Source: Prevotellaceae bacterium (GTDB taxonomy: Bacteria; Bacteroidota; Bacteroidia; Bacteroidales; Bacteroidaceae). From it: a stretch of DNA of 5,664 bases. A program made the position numbers and the translations under genes. The stretch spans positions 1-5,664 of the forward strand of contig JAUNQM010000167.1 in the NCBI GenBank assembly GCA_030536165.1, in the 5' to 3' direction. The notes below the pieces were generated by a model. It was not told where the DNA came from, did no database searches, and saw only the letters and a program-made list of their open reading frames with translations. Positions 1 through 5,542 of the stretch are shown here, piece after piece (within the stretch, counting starts at the first letter, position 1; each line of letters opens with the position of its first letter).

Positions 1-339
1 CTGGTAAGCCATGAACGTGCGGTTTTCGTTTTCTATTTCCAACTCCTTGCCCACAGGCTCATACTTATAATCGAGTATGCCTGAAAGGTTGGTGTGTATG
101 TTTTCGTCGTTCACCCATTTGCCTGCCTTTACGTCTTCGGTCACGAATCCGATAGGGTAGCCGTACTTGATTACGTTTTCTCCCTTATTCAGGTCGGTGA
201 TGACAACTTTGTGTCCGCGTGGAGTGTCTTGCAGCATAGTGACAGTTTTGCCATCGACAATGATTTCATCCCCTTTCTTTATGTTTGCCAAGCAGACGAT
301 GACATTGTCTGCCGTATTGATTTTAATGAAGTTTTGCAT
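1..339 (-). CDS. uxaA: Altronate dehydratase, N-terminal part (runs off the left edge)
   Basis: This is the first 113 codons of a gene starting with ATG at 339 and open to the window edge. The protein begins MQNFIKINTADNVIVCL and contains RGHKVVITDLNKGENVIKYG (residues 41-60), then IHTNLSGILDYKYEP (81-95) and RTFMAYQ (107-113). This is the pattern of the N-terminal SAF domain of UxaA, followed by the start of the catalytic region. Family members are about 500 residues, so roughly three quarters lies outside the window. UxaA is a cytoplasmic, metal-dependent enzyme that dehydrates D-altronate to 2-keto-3-deoxy-D-gluconate in the isomerase route of galacturonate breakdown. The start codon follows an A-rich leader without a Shine-Dalgarno sequence, as is usual in Bacteroidota. 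It lies 59 bp after the LacI-type regulator gene on the same strand, and no promoter is visible between them, so co-transcription is likely. A related sugar-acid dehydratase is the main alternative; the SAF-type N-terminus and the Gly-Ile-Leu-Asp-Tyr segment favour UxaA. Confidence 0.88.
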   Translation of the reverse strand, partial: MQNFIKINTADNVIVCLANIKKGDEIIVDGKTVTMLQDTPRGHKVVITDLNKGENVIKYGYPIGFVTEDVKAGKWVNDENIHTNLSGILDYKYEPVGKELEIENENRTFMAYQ

Positions 340-380
340 AATGTTTAGTGTTTTATTGTTTCAAGTTTCAGGTTAAGCCG

Positions 381-393
381 ATAACCCACAACC
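381..393 (+). repeat. Left half of a 13-bp inverted repeat pair flanking the regulator gene
   Basis: The 13 bases ATAACCCACAACC stand in the 59-bp spacer between the regulator stop codon and the uxaA start. Their exact reverse complement, GGTTGTGGGTTAT, occurs at 1663-1675 upstream of the regulator. The left half also overlaps a small stem-loop, GGTTA/TAACC at 371-375 and 382-386, with a six-base loop. Nothing else in the spacer resembles a promoter or a strong terminator. What the repeat does is unknown: it could be part of a dispersed intergenic repeat or a protein-binding site. Confidence 0.6.
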
Positions 394-398
394 TAATT

Positions 399-1481
399 TT
401 ACAATTCTGTTCTCTGGTAGAAGTCGGCGTTCTCCTTACACAGCAGCACAATCGGCATGTAGTTGATTGCCTTTACGCTCTGCTGAAGCACCACCGCGTC
501 GAACAGTGTCTTCACGCAGTAGTAGCCTTGTCGATATGAATGCTGGGCAATGATGAAGTCGATAGAACCTTGTTGCACGCACTTCTCGTTTCTTGTCACC
601 AAGTCGTAGCCCATGACGTGAATGTTGCGCCGGTTGTTGTTCTGGAGGTATTCGCCGATGATGTAAGCCTTCGAACTGAAAGTGATGCAATGGTGAACGT
701 CAGGATTCTTCTTGAAGAAGGCATCGAGTTGTGCCGTAGTTTCCTGTTCGGTCTTTTCTTCGTTCATTTCGAAGTCTATTATTTTAATCTTTGGGAAGTG
801 ATCAATGATGTAGTGCCTAAATCCTTCTTCACGGTTAGCCTGCTGCTTTGATGCAACACGTCCGTGGACTACCTGGCGCATCAGCATCACACACTTTTCC
901 TTGCTTTTTACAGCCGTGGTGTGATAGAGCATCATAAACATCTTTGCAGCAAAGTATCCGCTGTTGAATGAGTCCAGACCATAGAACGACAACGGTTTCA
1001 GGTCGGGCATGTAAGAGTCGAGCAAGATGAAAGGGATGTTTGCTGCGTGAAGCGTCTCAGTATATTTGCGTGTAGTATCAATGTCTGATGGCACGAGAAT
1101 CACACCGTCAGGGTCTTTCTTGAGTCTTGTCTTCACGAGTTTTGTGAAAGAGTTTGAGTCGTAGCGGTTGTAATAGTAGGTTTCCAACGTAATCTGGAAG
1201 TCCTTACGGTCAATAGTCGCTTTCTCCGCACCTTCTTCAATCTCTTGCCAGTAAGCCTGATGGTCGTGCTGAGGCAGGATGAGATAAAACAGATACTGCT
1301 TGTTCATAGCCAGTGCGCTGGCATACACATTTGGCTTATAATTCATTTTCTCCAGCGCTTCCTCCACCTTCTTCTTGGCAGCAGGCGATACGCTCGGACG
1401 ATTGTGGAGCACGCGGTCAACAGTGCCCACACTCACTCCTGAAAGCTCAGCGATGTCTTTGATTCTTACCCTTTCGTTCAT
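399..1481 (-). CDS. LacI-family transcriptional regulator, probably of hexuronate catabolism
   Basis: The 360-residue protein has normal LacI-family length. Residues 6-25 form the helix-turn-helix (RIKDIAELSGVSVGTVDRVL), followed by HNRPSVS, and residues 50-58 form the hinge helix (PNVYASALA) with the conserved leucine at 57. The rest is a periplasmic-binding-protein-like effector domain: YGLDSFNSG (167-175), REEGFRHY (217-224), MGYDL (290-294) and QHSYRQGYY (313-321) match conserved stretches of this fold. It should bind operator DNA as a dimer and respond to a sugar or sugar acid. The position just upstream of uxaA suggests control of uronate breakdown, which is inference; the exact effector cannot be read from the sequence. 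A GTG in frame at 1511 would add ten residues (MIVSLNTKQQ), but ATG 1481 is preferred. The family normally starts a few residues before the helix-turn-helix, and the predicted transcription start lies almost on top of the GTG. Confidence 0.88.
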   Translation of the reverse strand: MNERVRIKDIAELSGVSVGTVDRVLHNRPSVSPAAKKKVEEALEKMNYKPNVYASALAMNKQYLFYLILPQHDHQAYWQEIEEGAEKATIDRKDFQITLETYYYNRYDSNSFTKLVKTRLKKDPDGVILVPSDIDTTRKYTETLHAANIPFILLDSYMPDLKPLSFYGLDSFNSGYFAAKMFMMLYHTTAVKSKEKCVMLMRQVVHGRVASKQQANREEGFRHYIIDHFPKIKIIDFEMNEEKTEQETTAQLDAFFKKNPDVHHCITFSSKAYIIGEYLQNNNRRNIHVMGYDLVTRNEKCVQQGSIDFIIAQHSYRQGYYCVKTLFDAVVLQQSVKAINYMPIVLLCKENADFYQRTEL

Positions 1482-1521
1482 TTGTTGCTTCGTGTTTAGT
1501 GATACAATCACAATCTTTTTG

Positions 1522-1552
1522 CAAAGTTACGAATAAGCGAGCAAAAAACAAA
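1522..1552 (-). promoter_or_regulatory. Bacteroidota-type promoter of the LacI-family regulator gene
   Basis: On the minus strand, TTTG (1552-1549) is followed after 19 bases by TAACTTTG (1529-1522). This matches the -33/-7 promoter described for Bacteroides-type housekeeping sigma factors (TTTG, about 19-21 bases, TAnnTTTG). Transcription would start near 1515, giving a leader of roughly 35 bases before ATG 1481. uxaA has no comparable element directly upstream, so this promoter may drive both genes. Confidence 0.72.
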
Positions 1553-1569
1553 ATTTATTTTAGTTTTTT
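1543..1569. repeat. AT-rich inverted repeat overlapping the -33 element
   Basis: AAAAAAC (1543-1549) pairs with GTTTTTT (1563-1569), and the inner AAAA (1550-1553) pairs with TTTT (1558-1561) around a TTTA loop, with one bulged base at 1562. The hairpin has no GC-rich stem, so it is a poor match to an intrinsic terminator. It overlaps the -33 box of the regulator promoter, so it could instead be a binding site or simply AT-rich upstream DNA. CGAGC occurs directly on both sides (1538-1542 and 1570-1574). Confidence 0.35.
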
Positions 1570-1584
1570 CGAGCAGAAGTAACT

Positions 1585-1605
1585 TGGACAAAGCTGGACA
1601 AAGCT
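1585..1605 (+). repeat. 10-bp tandem repeat upstream of the regulator promoter
   Basis: GGACAAAGCT occurs twice in direct succession (1586-1595 and 1596-1605), and the base before the first copy (T, 1585) also matches the repeat. The 10-bp period would place both copies on the same face of the helix. They lie about 33 bp upstream of the -33 box, at around -70 to -90 from the predicted start. This could be a tandem activator or repressor site, or a small slippage duplication. Confidence 0.5.
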
Positions 1606-1625
1606 AACCGACGACAAAACAGAGT

Positions 1626-1648
1626 GCAATCGAGCTTGTTCGAATTGC
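1626..1648 (-). other. Small stem-loop in the GH2-regulator intergenic region
   Basis: GCAAT/ATTGC (1626-1630 and 1644-1648) plus CGA/TCG (1631-1633 and 1640-1642) form an imperfect stem with one bulged base and a six-base loop. It is bracketed by CTAACC (1604-1609) and GGTTAG (1652-1657), which could close a larger structure. It lies downstream of the large glycosidase gene and may mark the 3' end of that transcript. No U-tract follows directly, so a classical intrinsic terminator is not supported. Confidence 0.3.
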
Positions 1649-1662
1649 CGAGGTTAGTCGCC

Positions 1663-1675
1663 GGTTGTGGGTTAT
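1663..1675 (+). repeat. Right half of the 13-bp inverted repeat pair flanking the regulator gene
   Basis: GGTTGTGGGTTAT is the exact reverse complement of 381-393. It lies 32 bp past the glycosidase stop codon and about 110 bp upstream of the regulator promoter. A perfect 10-bp palindrome (GTAAATTTAC, 1679-1688) lies just beside it on the glycosidase side. A pair of 13-bp matches falling in two short non-coding stretches is unlikely by chance. Its role is not known. Confidence 0.6.
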
Positions 1676-1707
1676 AGGGTAAATTTACGATTGGCAATTG
1701 AGGGGGG

Positions 1708-4700
1708 CTACCAAGAGTGGGTGTTGAGGGTTTTTCGTCCGTTTTCGATGACTATGCCCCGGTATGTGCGCGTGACTTTCTGGCCATTGAGGTTGTACGT
1801 TCCTGTGGCGTGTGTGCTGGTGGCATCTTCACGAATGGTGGTGATGCCTGTGATGTTTTCTGGATAGATATTGAGTCCAAAGTCGATGTATTGTGCGCCT
1901 TCTGTGCCTATGACGGAAATGACGATGAGATTGTTGTCGTCTGGGGTGAGCTTGTTTGTTATGTTTTCGGTGAACTGTATGTCTTGATAGTAGTCGGTGG
2001 TGGAAACTCTTGTGGCTTGCGTGCCGTTGACATAGACGACGGCATCTCCTTTGACATGTATTCGTCCAGATATCTGCTGCATCTCGGCTGGTGTGTATCC
2101 TGTGAGGTTGAATTTACGTCGAAGGTAGATGTTTGAACTTTCCCAGGGTGTGTTGATTTGTTCAAAAGAGAGTTTTCCGCTTCCGAATCCTGCAACTCCG
2201 CGTTGCCAGGAAGTGTCGTCATAACTCATACCCCTCCATTTCAGTCCTGTGACGGAGAAGGTGTATGCCCATTCTTCGGGTGTGGTCTCTGCGGTTGGTA
2301 TGAGTGCTGTGTTGTTGCCATTATATGCTTTTTGGATGTCTATAAGTTGGTCGTCGGTTATGTTGATGACGGAACAATGGGTCATGCCGGCAGGGAATTG
2401 CACTTGGTCGATGTCGAGTATGCGCCACTTATGGTTTTCGACATCGGTGGTTGCTGAGAGTTCAAAGGATGCGTCGTTCACATAGCTGTAGGCAAGGAAA
2501 TATCCTTCGTTGTCGAGTGTAGGGTATGTTGCTGGGTTGCGCACCTTGAGGGTCTCGTTCTGAAGGATGCGAGTTACGGTGCTGAACTTAGTGCCGACAG
2601 GGCGTATGGATGTGTCCTCTGCACGACGCAGATTGTTGTCTTCGCTATAGAAATACGCGTAGAACTTGCCTCCTTGCTTCTCGATGTGAAGGTCCTGTGC
2701 GCTATATCCTGGGTCGAAGTAAAGGCGAGGGGTAGTAAAGGATTTCCAGTCCTTCGTTGAGGTGCAGTAGAAGGAGTATTTGTCGTTGATTTTTGTGGTG
2801 TAATATATATAATATGTATTGTTGCCTTCGTCGAAATAAAATTCAGGGGTGAATATTTCCCTTCCATCGCCTAAAGAGATAAATGGTGAATTGGTTCCCT
2901 CGGTCGTCTGCCAGTGGATAAGGTCGTTGCTCTGCCAGTGGTAGAGGCCTTGTGTGTTGTCGTTGGATGCGCAGATTAGGTGATATTCATCTTTTACTTT
3001 GCGAATATATGGGGCACCTAAGTCATTATTGGTCATGATGTCGTTGCCTCCCATGATATTGCTCCACCTTGCCCCATCTTTACTGTAAGCATAGTGGACA
3101 CCTCCATTTGCGGTGGAATATGTCATGAGATGTGCTTTTCCTTCGACTTCTTTTATTTCTGGCGTCACGTTTTCGGTCATAGGCTTGACTTCGAGTTGGC
3201 TGTTTGGCACATAATTGATAATGCCCAATCCTGCATCGATATACTGTCCTCCCCACGACTGGTGGCAATGTATTGCCAAGAGGTTTTCCTTGCCATCAAG
3301 GTGAAGAGCGTTGAGCCCTTCCTGAGGGATTGTGAAACCTTCGTATTCAGTGTTCCATCCTTCGCGTTGGAATATTCGGATGCCATTGAGATAGACTTCT
3401 ACATTGTCGTCGTAGAACATCCAAAGACTGATGTCGCCTCTTTGCGACTCGTCAAGGTTGAGTGTAAACGTGCGACGTAGCCATATATCATCGCTTTTCC
3501 ATGAAGTGCGAGTGTAGAGGCTGCCATCACCGAAAGCACCTTTGCCTGTTGCCCACGCAGAGTCGTTGAAGTCTTGGTTCATCCAGTTGCCTGACGGCTG
3601 AGTCGTGGTGTATTGCCAATTGATGTTGGCATCATTGTCGCCTGCAGGCACTAATGCCTTGATGCCCATGTAGCGGTAGTTGATGGTGCGCTGGATATTC
3701 TCGCGTATGCTTGCTTTTTGTTCGTCGTTCATCTTGAACGCCTTGCGGTCGTAGGTCATAAGGCCGTTGATTTCGTTCTCAACGTCGGTAATCTGCGTAT
3801 ATACCGATGCCCAAAGCCCTTTCGATAACTGCAGTTTTTGTAACTGGTAAGTGAAATCGTTGTACTTCTCAGTATATTCCTCTGGGGTATCTGCATGTGT
3901 ATAACCTTCATCGGACTTCTCCCAAAGATGATCATATAGATTCAATGCTATTCCACCAAACTCACCGCAGGAGGCAATGCGCTCGTTGACTGGGTTTTCT
4001 GCTGTATTCGGGGCAGGGTAGGAGTGAACATCGATAAAGTCGCCCATCTCAATATCGTACCATCCCGTGACAGGGTACATCAGACGTGAAAGATCGGCAT
4101 CTGCCTTTCTTACAGTGGTAATCCCACGTTTCGTATGACTCATGCCCTCGTCGTAGTTTTGTCCCCAGCTTTCATTGAAAGGTATCCATGCAGCGATGCA
4201 AGGATGCTGTTTAAGTGCGTTGGTGATGTTCTCGCACTCATTGTAGAAGTTGTTCAATATATACTGATGAGTGCCAATCTCACCGCTTGTACCGCCTGAA
4301 GGCATATCTTGCAATACGATAAGACCATTTCTATCGCACCACTCATACCACAGGTCTGGCTCAACCTTGATATGCTTTCGGACCATGTTCATACCGAAAT
4401 CTTCCTTTATGGTTTTGAGGTCGTAAATCATTCCTTCATACGAAGGTGGTGTGAGTAGCCCGTCGGGCCACCATCCTTGGTCGAGTGGACCATAAAGATA
4501 CAAAGGCTCGTTGTTGAGCAGGAATGCAGGTCGGCCATTGACCATACCGCGTGAGTACTTCCTCATACCGAGATAGCCTTTGGCGCAGTCGGTGCAATTG
4601 CCGTTTTGATAGATAGATATTTGCAGGTTATACAAGTTTGGCTTGTCAGGCGACCACAGCTTTGCATTAGGAATGCTGAGTGTATGAACTTCGCCCACAG

Positions 4701-5508
4701 TTACCTTTTCAAGATATGAAACACGGTTCGTACCGTCGAATATTGTAATATCGCAGAGGGCGTCAGGGTCATTGCACAAAACTTTCACACCCACCTGGCT
4801 TTTATCGATGTCAGGCATCAACTCGTAGCGTTCTACGTAAGCTGTTCCTACTGGCTCAAGCCAAACTGTTTGCCATATACCTGATGTGGCTGTGTAATAA
4901 GTGGCAATCGGCGAGACTGCTTGTTTGCCACAAGGCTGCCCACCGTAGTTTGATGGGTCATAGACAGCAACCTGCACCTCTTGCTCGCCTGATGCATTGA
5001 GGAAATCGGTGATGTCAATCGAGAACGGGTCACTTCCGCCTTGATGCATGCCAGCTTCCTTCCCATTGACATAAACTTTGCATCGCCAATCTACAGCTCC
5101 AAAGTTAAGCATTATACGTTTTCCTGCATATTCCGCAGGCAGCTCGAATGTGCGGCGGTACATGTGGGTCGATTTTGTATTGGTGCTTGCATCCTTGTCC
5201 ATGATGCCAGACAAAGCTGATTCTGGTGCGAATGGTACGAGGATTGGAGTCTTGAACGCCCCCTCCGATGCTTCGTAGCTGAGGTCGATTGAGTTCTTGC
5301 GCTTGAAATACTGCCAGAGTCCATTAAGGTTCATCCAGTCATCGCGCACTAATTGCGGACGAGGGTATTCCGTCCAAGTGTCCTCTACTGTCAATTGTTC
5401 GCCCCACGGAGTCATAAGCGGAGCAGTCTTTTTTTCGTAATTATCAGCATTGGCAAATGAAGAAGTCAATGCCATAAAGCAGATTGTAGTAAATAGTGTT
5501 TTAATCAT
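1708..5508 (-). CDS. Secreted multidomain glycoside hydrolase: GH2 module fused to a GH43-like propeller and two jelly-roll-like modules
   Basis: The 1266-residue protein starts at ATG 5508 with a Sec signal peptide (residues 1-21, cleavage after ANA). Residues 39-617 form a GH2 module: a sugar-binding domain ending in TATSGIWQTVWLEPV (206-220), an Ig-like domain ending in GYLGMRKYSRG (311-321), and a TIM barrel. The barrel has acid/base Glu446 in WIPFNESWG and nucleophile Glu516 in SCGEFGG. A jelly-roll-like module (about 618-765), a GH43-type five-bladed propeller (about 775-1062), a second jelly-roll-like module (about 1066-1217) and a short sorting-like tail follow. It should cleave a beta-linked sugar by the retaining mechanism, outside the cytoplasm. 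Activity is uncertain: beta-galactosidase-like is possible. Beta-glucuronidase is less likely, because the stretch matching its NxK motif reads EIN (579-581). The protein is far longer than ordinary GH2 enzymes. Its own -7 promoter element lies just upstream. The neighbouring uxaA and regulator suggest uronate-rich glycans, but only by context. Confidence 0.88.
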   Translation of the reverse strand: MIKTLFTTICFMALTSSFANADNYEKKTAPLMTPWGEQLTVEDTWTEYPRPQLVRDDWMNLNGLWQYFKRKNSIDLSYEASEGAFKTPILVPFAPESALSGIMDKDASTNTKSTHMYRRTFELPAEYAGKRIMLNFGAVDWRCKVYVNGKEAGMHQGGSDPFSIDITDFLNASGEQEVQVAVYDPSNYGGQPCGKQAVSPIATYYTATSGIWQTVWLEPVGTAYVERYELMPDIDKSQVGVKVLCNDPDALCDITIFDGTNRVSYLEKVTVGEVHTLSIPNAKLWSPDKPNLYNLQISIYQNGNCTDCAKGYLGMRKYSRGMVNGRPAFLLNNEPLYLYGPLDQGWWPDGLLTPPSYEGMIYDLKTIKEDFGMNMVRKHIKVEPDLWYEWCDRNGLIVLQDMPSGGTSGEIGTHQYILNNFYNECENITNALKQHPCIAAWIPFNESWGQNYDEGMSHTKRGITTVRKADADLSRLMYPVTGWYDIEMGDFIDVHSYPAPNTAENPVNERIASCGEFGGIALNLYDHLWEKSDEGYTHADTPEEYTEKYNDFTYQLQKLQLSKGLWASVYTQITDVENEINGLMTYDRKAFKMNDEQKASIRENIQRTINYRYMGIKALVPAGDNDANINWQYTTTQPSGNWMNQDFNDSAWATGKGAFGDGSLYTRTSWKSDDIWLRRTFTLNLDESQRGDISLWMFYDDNVEVYLNGIRIFQREGWNTEYEGFTIPQEGLNALHLDGKENLLAIHCHQSWGGQYIDAGLGIINYVPNSQLEVKPMTENVTPEIKEVEGKAHLMTYSTANGGVHYAYSKDGARWSNIMGGNDIMTNNDLGAPYIRKVKDEYHLICASNDNTQGLYHWQSNDLIHWQTTEGTNSPFISLGDGREIFTPEFYFDEGNNTYYIYYTTKINDKYSFYCTSTKDWKSFTTPRLYFDPGYSAQDLHIEKQGGKFYAYFYSEDNNLRRAEDTSIRPVGTKFSTVTRILQNETLKVRNPATYPTLDNEGYFLAYSYVNDASFELSATTDVENHKWRILDIDQVQFPAGMTHCSVINITDDQLIDIQKAYNGNNTALIPTAETTPEEWAYTFSVTGLKWRGMSYDDTSWQRGVAGFGSGKLSFEQINTPWESSNIYLRRKFNLTGYTPAEMQQISGRIHVKGDAVVYVNGTQATRVSTTDYYQDIQFTENITNKLTPDDNNLIVISVIGTEGAQYIDFGLNIYPENITGITTIREDATSTHATGTYNLNGQKVTRTYRGIVIENGRKTLNTHSW
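1711..1854 (-). other. C-terminal sorting-like tail of the large glycosidase
   Basis: Residues 1219-1266 contain TYNLNGQKVTRTYRGIVIENG (1237-1257). This matches the short 'LNGQ+V … +GI+I.NG+K' C-terminal domain seen on many exported Prevotella and Porphyromonas-group proteins, which is linked to type IX secretion. If functional, it would send the enzyme through the outer membrane to the cell surface or medium. The last residues (LNTHSW) extend slightly past the usual end. The assignment rests on pattern recognition. Confidence 0.55.
1858..2313 (-). other. Second jelly-roll-like module of the large glycosidase
   Basis: Residues about 1066-1217. Landmarks are W1091, YDDTSW (1096-1101), GFGSG (1107-1111), WESSNIYLRRKF (1122-1133), VVYVNG (1157-1162) and QYIDFGLNI (1206-1214). 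They recur in the same order and nearly the same spacing as in the module at 3214-3657, so the two are internal duplicates. The Y-V-N-G strand and LRR-F strand are typical of galactose-binding-like beta-sandwiches. Carbohydrate binding is inferred from the fold; ligand and binding residues are unknown. Confidence 0.65.
2323..3186 (-). other. GH43-like five-bladed propeller module of the large glycosidase
   Basis: Residues about 775-1062 show five blade-like repeats beginning near TPEIKEVEGKAHL (782), APYIRKVKDEYHL (832), TPEFYFDEGNNTYYIYY (887), AQDLHIEKQGGKFYAYF (937) and RNPATYPTLDNEGYFLAYS (990). They are interleaved with 'S+D…W' turns such as SKDGARWS and SNDLIHWQ. The end, MTHCSVINITDDQL (1042-1055), resembles the closing 'RHG-V' segment of GH43-type proteins. 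The Asp of the usual first-blade 'DP' appears replaced by Thr782, and the Glu of the 'EGP' motif by Arg990-Asn-Pro; Asp939 may match the third acidic residue. The module may therefore bind sugar rather than cut it, or may belong to a divergent family. Confidence 0.6.
3214..3657 (-). other. First jelly-roll-like module of the large glycosidase
   Basis: Residues about 618-765, directly after the GH2 barrel. Landmarks are W642, FNDSAW (647-652), AFGDG (658-662), WKSDDIWLRRTF (670-681), VEVYLNG (703-709) and QYIDAGLGI (755-763). The downstream half matches the second copy best: QYID-GL-I is identical at seven of nine positions, and the LRR strand at eight of fifteen. It is probably a beta-sandwich carbohydrate-binding or spacer module. 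Confidence 0.65.
3658..5394 (-). other. GH2 catalytic module of the large glycosidase
   Basis: Residues about 39-617. MYRRTFELP (116-124) and VYVNGKEAGMHQGGSDPFSID (145-165) belong to the sugar-binding domain. The barrel carries VRKHIKVEPDLWYEWCDRNG (376-395) and VLQDMPSGG (398-406). It also has the acid/base Glu446 (codon 4171-4173), DVHSYPAP (493-500), the nucleophile Glu516 (codon 3961-3963) and VYTQITDVENEINGLMTYDR (569-588). All expected core elements are present, so the module should be active. Confidence 0.85.
5446..5508 (-). other. Signal peptide of the large glycosidase
   Basis: Residues 1-21 comprise a Lys near the start, a hydrophobic stretch (LFTTICFMALTS) and ANA before the cut. 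This is a classical Sec signal for signal peptidase I. Cys10 sits too early and inside the hydrophobic stretch to be a lipoprotein cysteine, so a lipid anchor is unlikely. Confidence 0.85.
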
Positions 5509-5534
5509 AGTTGTATAGATTGTATTTTATTTCA

Positions 5535-5542
5535 CAAAGGTA
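5535..5542 (-). promoter_or_regulatory. Bacteroidota -7 promoter element of the large glycosidase gene
   Basis: TACCTTTG (5542-5535, minus strand) matches TAnnTTTG. Transcription would start about 20 bases before ATG 5508, leaving a short A/T-rich leader with no Shine-Dalgarno sequence. No TTTG is seen at the expected -33 distance; the sequence there is ATGC-like. Activity may therefore depend on an activator or an alternative sigma factor. Confidence 0.5.

Noticed and set aside
94..348. Plus-strand frame of 84 codons at the left edge
   Set aside because: The minus strand of the same stretch encodes a recognisable UxaA N-terminus, so this is a shadow.
1482..1511. Upstream GTG start for the LacI-type regulator
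   Set aside because: It would add ten residues ahead of the normal family start and would begin only about four bases from the predicted transcription start; ATG 1481 fits both family length and leader better.
1543..1569. Intrinsic terminator for the glycosidase gene
   Set aside because: The stem is almost entirely A-T pairs and overlaps the regulator's -33 box; no GC-rich stem followed by a U-tract is present.
1701..1710. Run of six G next to the glycosidase stop codon as a frameshift or slippage site
   Set aside because: The run lies just after the TAG stop in the reading direction, so it cannot change the coding frame, and the C-terminal tail before it looks intact.
1717..2136. Open frame of 139 codons on the plus strand
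   Set aside because: It lies wholly antisense to the conserved C-terminal modules of the large glycosidase, has no promoter or leader, and its translation (rich in V, D, C and G) resembles no family I recognise.
3094..3480. Open frame of 128 codons on the plus strand
   Set aside because: It is antisense to the first jelly-roll-like module and the start of the propeller, whose protein motifs are clearly conserved on the minus strand; a shadow frame.
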